Source: Oxytricha trifallax (lineage: Eukaryota > Ciliophora > Spirotrichea > Sporadotrichida > Oxytrichidae). Taken from it: a DNA stretch of 64,000 nucleotides. Of the stretch, positions 11,979 through 24,169 are shown piece after piece. Under the pieces are notes generated by a model. The model had not been told where the DNA came from and did no database searches. It saw nothing but the letters and a program-made list of their open reading frames with translations. A program made the position numbers and the translations under genes. The stretch covers positions 1 through 64,000 of the forward strand of contig ARYC01003166.1 in the NCBI GenBank assembly GCA_000711775.1, written 5' to 3'. Each line of letters starts with the position of its first letter. Position 1 is the first letter of the stretch.

Positions 11979-12891
11979 TCACTTTTTATCTCTTTTCATT
12001 TAGTCTGATTCATTTCTCAGGAAAACCCATCTGTGCCTTCTATTGATAAAAGTTCCGAATATGTCCAACAACCACCCATAAAGACTTAGCTTTTCTATCA
12101 TTTCGTAGATTTGAACAGGCTTTTGAGATGTTTGTCTTCTGTAGTCTAGAATTCCGTTTTTGACTTTTTAAAAATTGAACCGCTCTTCCAAGTATTTTAT
12201 ATCTCCTTTGACTCCTATAATGCATTTTTCAACACAATGTGAAAAGTATCTTCCAATCCCATGAATTAGTAAGTGTCTCTCCGTTATCTGTCATGAACTA
12301 TTCAAAATAAGTAGCAATTTTGTAACCTCTCCCCTCTAAAAATTTCTCGCACATTTATCTTTTCGCATTAGTAGTCCATAAAAAGAAAAAGCCTTTTTCC
12401 TATATTAGCTCAACAGGCATTGACAATATTTATTCCTCTGTCATGGTGTTGTATTGTAAATTTAGGCAGGTGTCAGGGTGAGGTGGATCGCACATTACAA
12501 CATCAAATAATCTCCCTCCGTTAAGTTGCAAGATTAAGTTTTTTAGTTCCCACCAATCATCATGAAATTTGACATCGCCATATATCCCGTGATAAATTGC
12601 ATCGTCATGATCTTTGGCCCTTTGATGTTTGTTAAGATCCTTTCTGTACTTGTATCTGTTATTACAGCTGTACATATGTTGATAGTTTGAGATTTTAATC
12701 ATCTTCTATTTCTAATGTTTTCTTGTTACATGTTAGTAAACATTATCAATTTCGACTGACTTATACTTTTTAGGGCAATTTTTGTAATATGGGCATTTGT
12801 AGTTCCCTCTCTATCTTTTGTATATTAAGGTTGATCTTTGATCTGGTTCATTTTTAGTATTCGCAAAACTATATGTAAAATATAATTTCAT
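11979..12891 (-). CDS. MT-A70 family adenine methyltransferase-like, C2H2 N-terminus
   Basis: Minus strand, ATG at 12889-12891 to TGA at 11979-11981, about 304 codons. The N-terminus carries two zinc-finger-like units: CPYYKNCPKKY...HVTRKH and YSCN...DLNKHQRAKDH. Then come LFDVVMCDPPH, matching the MT-A70 signature DPPW with Trp replaced by His; GFFFLWTT; HCVEKCIIGVKGD; and SQKPVQIYEMIEKLS...LLDIFG, the conserved C-terminal block. The family makes N6-methyladenine in RNA (METTL3/14) or, in ciliates, in DNA (MTA1/MTA9 complex). DPPH suggests an altered or non-catalytic subunit. One frame change near 12270 breaks the reading. The gene ends 326 bp from TBE copy 1. It could be a decaying germline paralogue. 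Confidence 0.8.
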
Positions 12892-13399
12892 TAATTTATT
12901 TATAATTATCTACTTGTAAATTAAATATTCAAAATTGAAATTTTAGTTGGCGCCAAAGAAAATGCCAGTTCGCGCTCTAATTAAATAGTTTGAACTTTTA
13001 TCCTAATTTATATATATTTGTTAATAAAAATCGTGGTTTATTAAAATAATCACTATATTTAAAAGTAATCCTAAATTGTTTAATTATGTCAAAATTTACG
13101 TTAATTTAAAATATTTTCACATTAAATTTATTTAATTGAAGTATTTTTCAATATTTTTAAAATTAAAATTAAAGTTTTAAACTTGTTCTTTATATATATA
13201 TTTATCAGGCAATAAAATTTAATAGTTACTATAAATTATAAAGAACTTAATCCTATCAAACTTGTTCACAAACTCACTCATTTCAAATACACTATAAACA
13301 AATTTTAATTTTATTAATATTTTTTACCATTAATTTCTCCCCATTTTTTCCTTGAGTTATACTATTGTGATGTTGAATTTATTAGTGGTTTGATTCTTT
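12892..13399. other. AT-rich intergenic DNA
   Basis: No gene seen. It lies upstream of the methyltransferase-like gene on the minus strand and probably holds its promoter; no specific signal was recognised. Confidence 0.5.
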
Positions 13400-14978
13400 T
13401 CAAATGGGGGTCAAATTTATATACTTAAGAGATTAAGTAAATGCATTGCTAAAAGCCCCTGAAACCCAGTCTATTTTAACCTATAGTATCTCATCGCCTA
13501 TCATTTTTAAGTGCGACATTTTTATAAAAGAGGAGTCTTGTATGTTGATTTTCTTTTTGCCGCTGGAAAAAAAAGTTTTCTATTGGGCCATCTCAAAATG
13601 ATAAGGCCCTAAATAAAGAATTTTTAGTTAGAGCAGTCTTATTTTTCTTAAAATTTGTTAGCTTCAATCATATGTGGCATTATTTAGCATAAACACTACT
13701 TTGCTTCTTCAATTTGGCAAACTACTGTCAAGTTTAATGCATAAATTCAGAATAAAATTGTAAATACTGAGTGAATTAGTTCTTCCAATGTTAAGTTAGT
13801 AGTATACATCACTACTAGTAGATATTGCCGCTATTATTTTTACCTTGTATACCCTTCTTAATTAATCTGAATAATTTTACTCCCACAAAGCCCCAAAACT
13901 TATAGGCAACTTGATTTGCTTAAATGCTAATTTCATCAATATATATTATTATTTTTCAATCAAAAGATATTCTACAATTCTTTTGGCAGTAAAGTGACGA
14001 GCTATTATGCAAGCTTAGTTATTAGTTCTTAAATCCAAACTGTAAAGTATTTTAAACGAAAGAATTTTCGTCTATTTTATAGTTTTTCTATTTTTACTTA
14101 AAATAACTCTTGTTACCAATTTCTTAAATATTAATTCTTGAATTTATTTTACTGAGTTTATTATATTTGCCTTTTTTAGCTCATCTTAGATAAAATTGTA
14201 AATGTAGTTTTACTGCTTTTATTAATTAATAACTCTCTCATTTTCGTTTTCATCAATAGGGTTGGGCTATTGCTTTATTAAGATATTCAATTAATATCAA
14301 CTTATTTTTAACCGATTCTGTATTTATGTTTTAGAACACTCTTTTTCATTTAAATGATTGATGATACTTTAGAAATTTTATTAATTTATCTTTATTGATT
14401 TAACGGGTCAAGCCGACCGCAAGTTCTTGATATGAGTTAATATTAATTTTTTATTTTAATTTAGACTCAAATTTTTAATTGGATTACTCTCAGAGTCTTT
14501 AAGAAAGAAGATTTAATCTAAAAAAGTTTAAGCTTCTTTGAATAGCTCTACCTAATCAATTCCTGTAAATTGTTGAATCTTCTAATATTAAATATGGCAA
14601 GCTAGTGCTTTTGTAATACAAACTCTGATTTCCTATTAAAAATCTATTTATTTATAAGTTGATCTAGCTAAAAAATACTTTGCATCGTTTCTAGAGTCGA
14701 GTATAATAAACTTTGGGCAATCTTAACTGATCTTTAGCAATACTTAGTTTTCTAGCTCTTATATAGTTCGATTTGAGACTTCGAATGTCTTAATTAGACA
14801 AATCTCTTAGCCAGGCAACTTTATTAACTGAGTTTTTTTTTTTCAAATTTCTAACAATCGTCATAATCAGAAGTATAATTTTCTCTTTAAGAATTTTCTT
14901 GGAAATCAAATTTTTTTCTTCTTCAGATGAATACTCAAAGTCATTACTGTAGTAATGTCTAATATCTTTTTTTTAAAA
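13400..14978 (-). pseudogene. Decayed Tc1/mariner-type transposase region
   Basis: Minus strand. The downstream half (13400-14030) has the order of a Tc1/mariner DDE core: IIIYIDEISIQANQ (first Asp), FWGFVGVK, then TNSLSIYNFILNLC, VVFMLNNATYD where the second catalytic Asp is Asn, and GPYHFEMAQQKT at the place of the family's PPYSPxLNPIE. The upstream half (14540-14978) is one open frame of about 145 codons, basic and helical (for example KVAWLRDLSNQDIRSLKSNY), plausibly the DNA-binding N-terminus. Several frame changes and TGAs break it. No terminal repeats were identified, and it differs from the TBE transposase. Confidence 0.55.
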
Positions 14979-15341
14979 GTATTTTCTTCATAAATTTTAT
15001 CCAAGTGTTATTTATAAATTATTAAAGTCTTAAATAAATTTATTCTTTTATAAAGAATTTACTCTCTTCAAGAGATAATTAATTTTATTAGTATTTAAAA
15101 ACCTAAAATAGATTAATTATTAAACAATTTAAATTAAGGTTATTCACTTTGAAACTAAAATAAGCAACTAACATCAGAACTATTGCGAGAAATGGAAAAC
15201 AATTTAAAATTAGTTAATATTTACTAACTAAAACAGAAAATTGGGAGTAAAAAAAATGATATAATTTTTTAACTCAGGAATGCCCGGCTTATTTACCAAA
15301 ATTAAATTGCACAAATCTATACTTCTTCAGAGATATTATTG

Positions 15342-16018
15342 ATGGAAAGAAAGAAATAAGAATTTTTAATCTTATGATTATAGCACTTAAAACGTAATAA
15401 TGTTGTACTTTCAGCAGTTCTTCAGATTGAAGGATTAACTTGTGATGATTTCTTAACATTTACAGAAGGAAAACCCGAATTACTTAAATATTTGCCAAGT
15501 CAATGTGACTGGCTTCATCTTGACAAACGATAGCTTTGTAATGTTTTGTTATCACTTGACTGAGAAGGAGTGCTGTAGATGATATAAGATGCTAAATTAA
15601 AACGATGAAAAAAACTAGACTAGTCATAAAACATGTTTGTACACATGAAGCCAGAGTTTGTAAATGCACTTTAAAATAGTCTTAATTTCAGTGGTAATTA
15701 AAATTTATTTTAATTTTGTTCATAGTACATAAGGGTAGATCTGCTTACCTAATGAAGTAGAGTGCAAAACGTAAATCAAGACAGCAGCCTGATGAAGAAA
15801 TGAAAGGAGATGTAATTTCATAATAACCAACCAAGAGAAAGTATTTAGATGAATATAAAAGAATTAAGGATGATATCTATCAAATGAAAGATGAAATTGG
15901 TGGCTTGATCAAATACAAGAATTTAGTCATGTAATTTCACGACTAAGGGATAATAGAGGGTATAGGCAAACCTTAAAACATTGAAGGTTAATAACAGAAC
16001 AACAATTTTATGATTTGA
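15342..16018 (+). pseudogene. Unrecognised gene with a 32-nt intron
   Basis: ATG at 15342, TGA at 16016-16018. A conserved-looking core reads EGLTCDDFLTFTEGKPELL, KYLPSQCDWLHLDKRQLCNV and LLSLD. After a stretch ending MKPEFVNALQNSLNF, a 32-nt GT-AG intron (15694-15725) joins to VHKGRSAYLMKQSAKRKS and a charged C-terminal tail. The DWLxLDKxxLCNVL pattern recalls a repeated hypotrich protein family, but I cannot name it. In-frame TGAs and a frame change lie in the first half, so it is broken as read. The basic RKxRQ-rich middle could bind nucleic acid; that is inference. Confidence 0.5.
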
Positions 16019-16632
16019 GTTAATTAGTCTGACTTAATTTAATTCTAAATTTTTAACTCTAACATCAAAACTATAACAAAATCTGGTACAAATATTAATA
16101 CTTTTATTTTATTAACATGATTAAGCTTATTATTTATTGAGAAAGAACGAGCTTTCTTTAAAAAGAATAATTAATAAACTTATAAATAAGCTTTTAACTT
16201 AATTTGAGCAATTTATTATATACAAATAATATTTCTTACAACTTTATACCTATAAAAATAGTTTCTTGAGCTTAAATAGAGAAAAGAATTGGTTTGAAAT
16301 CTCTTCATTATAATATTATAACAATATATTTATGCACCTCTTATTTCGAGTTGAAACGCCTAAACAATTATATATATATAAGCAGGGTGGTTTTAATAGT
16401 AGTTTTTATTAATTCAATGAGAGATCTTATTTCATTGTCTTTATCAAAAAGTTTTAATGAAATTTTTTTAATTAATAGGATTACAAATAATAAGTTTTAT
16501 AATATAAGAGTTTGTTATAGTTTGTAATAGTTGTTAGAGTTTGTTAGACTTTTTATTAATTTAAATGGACTATTTTAGTAAATTTAATAATAGTTGTTTA
16601 ATTAATAACACAAAAAGGCATTTTTGGTTCGA
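16019..16632. other. AT-rich intergenic DNA
   Basis: No supported gene. An open frame at 16294-16527 is hydrophobic and AT-driven and is not called. Confidence 0.45.
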
Positions 16633-18156
16633 ATGAAGAATATGCTATATTGTAAAGTACAAGCTCAAGAATAAACTACTAATAATAACAATCTTTAAAA
16701 TTAGAAACCACAAATACTATTTAAGCAAGTAAAGATTCAAACAATTATTAATTAAGGATGAGTAAAAGATTGAGAACAAAAAAAATAAAAAAAAGCTAAA
16801 ACCCATTTAACTAAAAATTCTGATTAGGAACTTTCAGACTACATTGCTTAATTTTTTGATGATGATTAACTTAAGGAATTAAAACAAGAGGAATAGAGAG
16901 ATAAGAATATGAAATACTTAAAATAACAAGGAATATTAGAGGAAAAAAACGTACAAGGATGTGAAAGTTTAATTACAAAAGAAATTTCACAAGGATGAAT
17001 TACTACATCATCGAAACTGGCTCATAACAACCTTAAATTCAAGAAAGAGCAAAAGTAAATGATCCACTCCTGTAAAATAAGCTGTTACAAAATAACAATA
17101 AAATTAATAAGATGATAAAGTCAGTTAAAAAACTAAACCTAAACCCATTAGCATATTAGTAGCGATTAAGGAAGTAATAATTCATAAGAACTACCCCAAA
17201 GTGAATTGTAAATTCACTCTGGCAAATAATCATTAAATTCATAACAGCTTAAAACTGACACTGAAGAATTTCCAACATAGTCCGATACAACTTTTCCTGA
17301 ATTAAATTAATTAGAGGAAATTTTTAATTACTAGTTTCAAGGATTGACTTAATAAGCTTTGAATGACATAATAGAGAAGTTGATAGCCCATATCCAAGAA
17401 ATTTTATAAAAAAAACTTAATGAAAAACTTGACTAAAATCTCTAACTTAACAATAAATAATTAGCAAACCTTCAAAATAAGTTGGGGATGGGATTGACAT
17501 TTAAATGATAGAGCAGCTAGTTTAAGATGGAAAAGATGAAATTCAAAACGCGTTTTAGGTGCTTGTTAAGGATATAAAAGATTTATCTCCAACAAGGATC
17601 ATTAGAAAATTAGGTTAAAAGGTTTACATAGATTTATCAAAACCTAAAACAACTTATTGATGAAAACAAAAAGCAATTCGACCTCTTAAGTGAATAGCAC
17701 AAGTTATTTGAAAGTCAAACTACTTAACAATCAAAAGAAAACTAAGAAAAATTAAAAGATTAGCCATTAAACTCCAAAAACGTTTTTGATCAAGTAAATA
17801 CAATATGCAATGACCTATAAAAGAAGTTTAATTGCAATTTTAATATTATGAGTAACAATATTAAACAAGTAAATAGAAAAGTAACTTTGATAGAAAAAGC
17901 TGATTTAAAAAAGAATTCGGAATAAATTAATAATTTAAGCAATTAAAATGAAATTTCATAGTAGCTAACTCAAACTTCAGCTCAGTAAAGTATTAATAAC
18001 ATCCAAAAATTGGCAGAATCAGATTTATCAAAAACAATTAAAAGATTAAATTCTTAAAACAACTCAGTCAAATTTGTTTTAAATGACGGTAAGGAATTTA
18101 TGTACTACAATATAGTCAAGAAATTTATTTCAATTTAAGAAAATAACTATTTATGA
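16633..18156 (+). pseudogene. Gln/Asn-rich coiled-coil protein gene, frame-shifted
   Basis: ATG at 16633, TGA at 18154-18156, about 500 codons. The product is rich in Q, N, K and E. An acidic segment (ELSDYIAQFFDDDQ) is followed by long heptad-like stretches such as LNDIIEKLIAHIQEILQKKL and LIDENKKQFDLLSEQHK, then VKFVLNDGKEFMYYN near the end. Several TAA/TAG codons fall exactly where Gln fits, showing the reassigned code. Three to four frame changes and a few TGAs interrupt it. The family is not recognised. It lies downstream of the gene at 15342 on the same strand. Confidence 0.5.
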
Positions 18157-18399
18157 TTTCTACTTTAAAGGTATAACTTATTTACTCACTTATTTTAATT
18201 TACGTAATATTCTTCATGACTTCATTTCTAACACACTATGGGATTTTGGGGTTTAATAACATACTTTTCTGAGAGAGGAAATGCCAGTTAAATACAGTAT
18301 AAACAGTGAATATTAGTGATTTATTCATAAACATTACAGTTACTTGATGTATTGATTTTAATGGGAACATATTGATTTTTAAATATACAGTAATATTCA

Positions 18400-19500
18400 T
18401 ACAAAAAATATATCGATAAATATCTACTGTTTGAGAAATATGAAAATATAAGGGCGTTTATTGAAGTAGCAACAAGTATATGCATTTACCAACATATCAA
18501 GATTTACTTACTGGAGATACATAGATTAGTATTTATTGATAGACTTACTGGAAACCTTTTAATTATCAATAAATATTTATACTATTTTCTTACTTGAGGT
18601 ATATTGATTGACATAAACTAAATAAAACACTTGATATTAAGTTAGTCACTATTGTGCTGATCCAAATTAATGATGCACATACTTCTAATTATCAGTAAAT
18701 GCAGCATCTTATTGATATGTCCTATAAATCACTAAGTGTATCATCAGCATACAAGCTATACTCCTCATGTTGATCAGTATGTTTCATTAGCTACTTCAAT
18801 AAAATATTTTTAAAATATATTAATATATATATAGAATGTTGAGTTTTGAATGAACATATATACTAATTTACTTTACTTGTATCTTATTGATTAATATAAA
18901 ATAATAACCAGCCACAAGAATTAAAATAAATTATTTATTTGTTAGTTTAATGCATTTTAAGTATATACTGATTAATTTAATGAATAAAACTATCTAAATT
19001 TTCATCAATAGTAGTTTATTTCTCATTATAAAGAGCTGTAAGTTGATTGAATGCGCTTAAGATCTCCTTCAACTCTTTAATTATATGTTCATCAAGTAAA
19101 TCTGAATTATAATGTGAGTTTAATACTTTAATTTCACACAAAATATTTATAGTACTTGCAATAGTTATAGTAGTTTATAATATTTAATTATTTCATAGTT
19201 AATTTTATCTACTTTATCTATTATTCCTGGTTCATTTGTAATTTTGATTTGTCGATCTTGTTCTTTAATAGCAAAAGCAGAATTATATAGTCAATAAATC
19301 ATTTCAAAGATTTAATGGATGGACCATCTGCTTTTACCATTAAATGTGTTAATATTCAATAAATTTTCAATAACAAGAACATAGTTGAACAGTTTCATTA
19401 TTATTTAAAATTTATGAGGCTCTTGCAAATATGTCTACTTTAATCAATTAATAATTTACATGCAATTATTCAATATATAATGGAGGTATAGTTATTGAAC
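18400..19500 (-). pseudogene. Unrecognised decayed gene, minus strand
   Basis: Reading the minus strand with the ciliate code gives consecutive protein-like stretches broken by TGAs and one frame change near 19140: RSWSIHQIFEMIY, EQDRQIKITNEPGIIDKV, NSDLLDEHIIKELKEIL followed by SAFNQLTALYNEKQTTID, YADDTLSDLQDISIRC, then a hydrophobic segment (ASLIWISTIVTNLISSVLF) that could span a membrane. Composition is richer than the flanks. No family is recognised. Confidence 0.4.
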
Positions 19501-20010
19501 TTTAGATATAATAAAGAAGAATATAGTATGAAAATGTCTTCTACTCTCCTTAAAAATACTGATTCTTTAGTTATTTTACATATATAGCTATTTATTGAGG
19601 ATATTTCATCTAAATTAAGAGTTAAATAGGAACTGAGTTATTAAATTTCCAATTTTGATTTTATTTGTGGCATTAATATTTTTCAGCTTTTAATTGGTAG
19701 ATTAAATAAGACCCTGAGCTATGTTGAAAGTTTGCCACTTCTTAAGATCCATACATTTTTATTATTGAAGTGCTTTAATATTTTTTATTTAGCTAAGATA
19801 TAGTAAACTCCTATATTTAAAACAGTTCTTCAATTCTCAAAGAGTTATATAGATTTTTAAATATATAGAACTGTTAAACTAAATATATTTGCCTTCTTTA
19901 ATGGGCGCTCAACTACATATTTGTATGTTTTGTTTATCCTCTTAAATTTTTGATGGACTATATTTTTTGTTTTTTGGTATTATTATTAAATTAAATCCGA
20001 ACCGAGTACG

Positions 20011-20547
20011 ATGAAGTTCATGACTTCTTTAGCCTCTGTTATATAGGGATACAAAATTTTCAGCGTCCCTTAATTCGACATTGATTCTGATCTTGAATTT
20101 AAAAATCATCCCAAAGCACAACCTCAATCAACTAATTACACCCTATTTATTACTAAAAATAATTCATACGTCTCAGCACCAATATCTGATCAGAATTTTA
20201 TAGAACTTTGACCATAATTGTTGAGCCACTCATATACTGAGAAAGAATTAGACATATAAGACAAAATAATGATCACAGCTACACATCTCATGCATATCAT
20301 CTACATTGGTAAAACACAAGAATTTGAATTAGCAGAGGAGATCTTTTTAGAGGTATCTCGCCTCTATTCTTTTAACTATTCAATAATACTATAAGAAAGA
20401 ACCTTAGATGGAAGACACAACTTTCAGATTAGAAAGAAATTTAAAATTTGCGCAGATGATATAGCTCTTATCTTTGATCCTGGAGAAAATGTTTATGGCA
20501 TCAATTCAAAAATAAGAGACCACTTAAACTTTACGGTTTAGTATTGA
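20011..20547 (+). CDS. Unrecognised protein, 179 codons with one internal TGA
   Basis: ATG at 20011 to TGA at 20545-20547, in one frame throughout except for an in-frame TGA at 20209-20211. The sequence is clearly protein-like: SVPQFDIDSDLEFKNHPKA, then ITATHLMHIIYIGKTQEFEL, EEIFLEVSRLY and ICADDIALIFDPGENVYGI. Codon use is mixed rather than purely AT-driven. No family recognised. Flanked by AT-rich DNA on both sides, so it may be an isolated macronuclear-destined segment or a germline-limited gene. Confidence 0.5.
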
Positions 20548-21539
20548 TAAAATATAAAAGAATTGGAAATAATTTTTTGTGTAAAATAAATAAACTGCAA
20601 ATATTTTAATACAACTAAATTTATTTTGTTTATTAAAAGTGATAACCAAGATTAAATAGGACTTTCTTATTGTACATGAACTTTAATTAAACTCAAGCTC
20701 ATAATTAATGATATTTTTATTTTTTTATATTGAAAACTCCAAAATCATTCGTAGTTCTACGAAGATAATTTGTTTTTGTATATATTTATGTCGTTTATTT
20801 TGTTATTCAAATTTATGAATTATATTGTGAAGAGAGAATAATATGATAACTCAATTTTAAGTACCTTAATTTTGAAAATTTGGGAAATACTTAAGTTTGA
20901 CTTGTGTACTGTAATTTTTAAAAGTAAATTAGCATTTTTTAAAAGAATTGTTCCAAAAATAATTGCTTACTTCATGTTTAAGCAGTAAAGTGATTGGTAA
21001 GACTTAGAGAGGTTTTATGGAAAGAGTGAGTTAATTTGTTCCATTTTAATATTTATTTCAAGCATTTTTAATATATTACGTTTTCTAATTATTTTAAATA
21101 TCTTTTAAATTTGAAAGATATATGATCGAAAATTAATGATGATTAATGCGTTTACATTTGATAAAATTTCAAAAAAATAGGTGACTGCATGAATAAATCA
21201 AGTTAAGTAAATTATTCATGATTTAAAGTTTAAAAATATTCCTAATTTTTTATTTAAATTAATCCCAAATAATTTATTAATAAAAACAAAGATAGTTTAT
21301 TTATAAAAATCTGAGAAAAATAGGTAGGTTGATATAATTAATCAAAGAATCAATTTAAAAAATACTATTTTACTATTTTTTTTAAGTATGATAAAGATGA
21401 CACTTTAGAAAAATCTGAACAAAAATAGTCTAAAATAATTCCACTATTATTTTCAAAAGTCTTGTCTTTTATGAGTATTAAATCCATTTCCCCAAAATTG
21501 TTTGTAGTTTATTCTAAGTTTGTGAATTTTTTCCCTGTC
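20548..21539. other. AT-rich non-genic stretch
   Basis: Nothing supported; low complexity AT-rich DNA with scattered TTTAAAT words. Confidence 0.5.
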
Positions 21540-22130
21540 TTCATTCTAATTGTAACGACAATTAAGGAATAAACATCCTATCTAGGATCGCTATCTTCAA
21601 TTTCTTCTAAATCCACTTCGTGCTAGTGATAGGTTTTGGTATGGCTACAGCTAAGGGTCTCTTTTCTTAAAATGAAGTATAACAATATTTTTCAGAAAAC
21701 TTAACACGTTTTTGCTAAAAGTGAAAAGTGATTTTAATATTGTTTGGAGTTAAGAATCTATGTACGATGCCTCGTAAGTGAAGTTCCTCAACTGCATCTC
21801 TTTATGATTTTTAATAGGAAATTAATTAATTTAATCAAAAACTTAATATATTAAGAGGTATTCTAAATAATCAGACGCAGGTGGACCAACAGCACTCACA
21901 TAAAATGTAAGTTTCAAAAAAGATTTTTTAAAAGTTTTTTTTTAACGGTCCTACCTGGCATGACCTGGGGTGTCAGCAGACTGAAGCTTCGCAAGGCTAC
22001 ACTTGGAGGGGACAGGGGAGTGACTAGGATGAAGATGTAGATGACGAGGAAGAAGAAGATGAAACTGCTTTTAATCATGTTTCCATTTTTGATAAGTTTA
22101 ATAAGTATTAGTATTTAAATTAATAGATTA
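21540..22130 (+). other. Possible gene segment with splice-like signals and acidic tail
   Basis: GC is higher than in the flanks. A frame reads FQIHFVLVIGFGMATAKG (hydrophobic, then LFSQNEVQQYFSENLTRF). A GTAAGTGAAG ... TTTTTAATAG stretch (about 21774-21819) looks like an intron, and GTAAGTTTC at about 21909 could be another donor. The end is strongly acidic (DQDEDVDDEEEEDE, 22027-22062). I could not settle a single reading frame. It may be a macronuclear-destined exon cluster. Confidence 0.35.
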
Positions 22131-22402
22131 ATTATAAATTTAAAGTTTTCTTACTATAAATTATGATTATCTAAAGTAAATACTTTCTTATTTATATCTA
22201 GGAAAGTTTAGTTTCTATCAACTTTTCAAATGATATATCAAAGTTCAGTCTTTTAATATAAATTGCTTATTCATCAAAGAATACACCCAAAAGCTTGTCT
22301 TAGTAGTTTTGAACTTAAGGCTGATTATATCTCATGACTTTAAATTCATTCCATAAGAAAATATTCAAATTTTAGATGTTATTGAGCTTGGAATTCAAGA
22401 GT
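22131..22402. other. AT-rich DNA flanking TBE copy 2
   Basis: No gene seen between the acidic segment and the TBE insertion. Confidence 0.45.
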
Positions 22403-22549
22403 AATCAAAACACCAATACTCCTTAGTGAGGTTTATAAGTACAGTACTTTGATTTGTAGGGTATAGTTGGGGTCTTATTGGGGTTATTAGAGAAAACCCA
22501 AGTTTTATGTGAATTTAATATGTGTTTTATGAATATTAGATGTTTTAAT

Positions 22550-23996
22550 TCAAACAAATTTTATCTGCTTGTCTTTTTTTGTACCTCTGGAATCTTGCTT
22601 TCTTTAGTGGCTTAAGTATGTCATCCAATGTTTATCTAGGATATGAGGGAGCACTGATTATTATCATCTCTATAATCTTTTTTATTTCCTTGCATATACC
22701 CTCTTACTTGACATGTTTCTTTGCTTAACTGATTAATTATTTTTCAAACTTCGTACCATAGTAAGCCATACTTTCCATATCACTTTCTAGTATTATTGCT
22801 CCAATTTCCCATACACCCCACTAAACAGAGCCATTAGTCCATTTCTCTGATTGGGAAGTATCCAGGTGATCCAAGAACCTTTGCTAAGGTTACAATCTCT
22901 TATCTTAATGCTCTATTGAATTCTATAACAACAATTTCTAAAGGCCAGAGGTATATCATTACATTTTCAGGCTTCAAATCTCTATGAAAATATCCAAGTT
23001 CATGCAACTCCTTGACACCCTTTTTCATATCTGATAATATATTATTCAAATCATCTGGGTATCTTTTATGGTTGAGATAATCTCTAAGAGTCATTTCATA
23101 CTTCTTAAATCTTAATGCGATAAAACCATAGCTTAAAATAATACCATCTAGCTTAAGCAAGTTCTTGCAATCTCTTCTTTTTTCCTCTTTAAGAATCATG
23201 TATTCGTTCGCAACCTCATTCTAATACTGTTCATTCTTAATGAGATAGCTGAAAGGATACACCTTGTATGCATATTCATCAATCACAATAAGTTTTGGTT
23301 TTGTAGGGACGCTTATATGCAAATAGTTATCAATACAGTTGTTTATGTTTATTGCATTTAATGTAGGTATGTTCATTGCTTTTTCTAAGAATCATGCTGA
23401 AATAGTGTTAACTACTGGTTGATTTATCAATTCATATAGTTTCTATCTCATGAGTTTGTCCTGCTACTCTCTTCATTACTCAATAGTATTAGAATTTTTC
23501 TTAGCAGGTATAAATTTTTAAGTTTCTTTATACTGAATCAAGAATTCGGTTAATTAATGCTTTTGCATGTGCTTTTTCGCTTTTGCTGAGTGGGTGAAAG
23601 ACTTCATGCAATTTGTGCATTAGTATCTGTCATTGACCTTTTCGTGCTTGAAATATATCTTAGCTCTCCAGAGTGTATCTCTATGATAAGCCTCTTCAGG
23701 CTCGAATCAGTTGAGAAGAAATTTTAGCATTCATCACATTAAAATGCTTTAACCTTTTCTAGTGTGAGCTGTTCTTCTAACTCTTTAACATCTTCGATTA
23801 GTGTTTAAATACCCATCTCTGCACTCTGCTTCCTGATATTTATTTCTAGAATAAACACCTCTGATTCAAACTCAAGAGCTTTAAGCTCTGGCTCCTTTTC
23901 AATGTAGATGATCTCTGGCTTCTTAGTTTAGCCAAAGTAGAGCTAAGATTATGCACTGCCAAGAGAGACTGCTTTGCGATTTAAGTTAGTTACCAT
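22550..23996 (-). CDS. TBE zinc-finger / kinase ORF (copy 2)
   Basis: ATG at 23994-23996, TGA at 22550-22552. It is the counterpart of 10064-11511: QCDECQNFFSTDSSLKRL and QCTNCMKSFTHSAK finger units with HMQKH, FHRDLKPENVM catalytic loop, and VVIEFNRA at the DFG position (EFN here, DFN in copy 1). It retains Trp (SVQWGVWE) where copy 1 has TGA. The loss of DFG in both copies suggests a pseudokinase-like property of the family rather than decay of one copy. A few frame changes occur, for example near 22850. Confidence 0.85.
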
Positions 23997-24169
23997 GTTT
24001 AAATTTAAATTTAAATTTCTATTATAAAGCTCTAATAACCTCTCTAGTTATAGTTACTCTGCACAGGAGTTGGCACTGCAACAATATTGGTTGATTTTGA
24101 AGTATAAGAGATCATATTTATGCTTAGTTTATAACTATAATTTTTCTAATTTTATGCTTAATAATTTTA

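Noticed and set aside
12040-12225. 61-residue frame on the minus strand inside the methyltransferase-like gene
   Set aside because: The correct frame is one base away and shows the HCVEKCIIGVKGD and SQKPVQIYEMIEKL motifs.
16625-16640. GGTTCGAAT resembling a tRNA T-loop
   Set aside because: No acceptor, D or anticodon stem could be folded around it, and it lies at the start of a coding frame.
18340-18910. Frequent ATTGAT / ATCAAT words as a binding-site array
   Set aside because: Spacing is irregular, and much of the stretch reads as minus-strand protein-like sequence, so the words are probably codon-driven.
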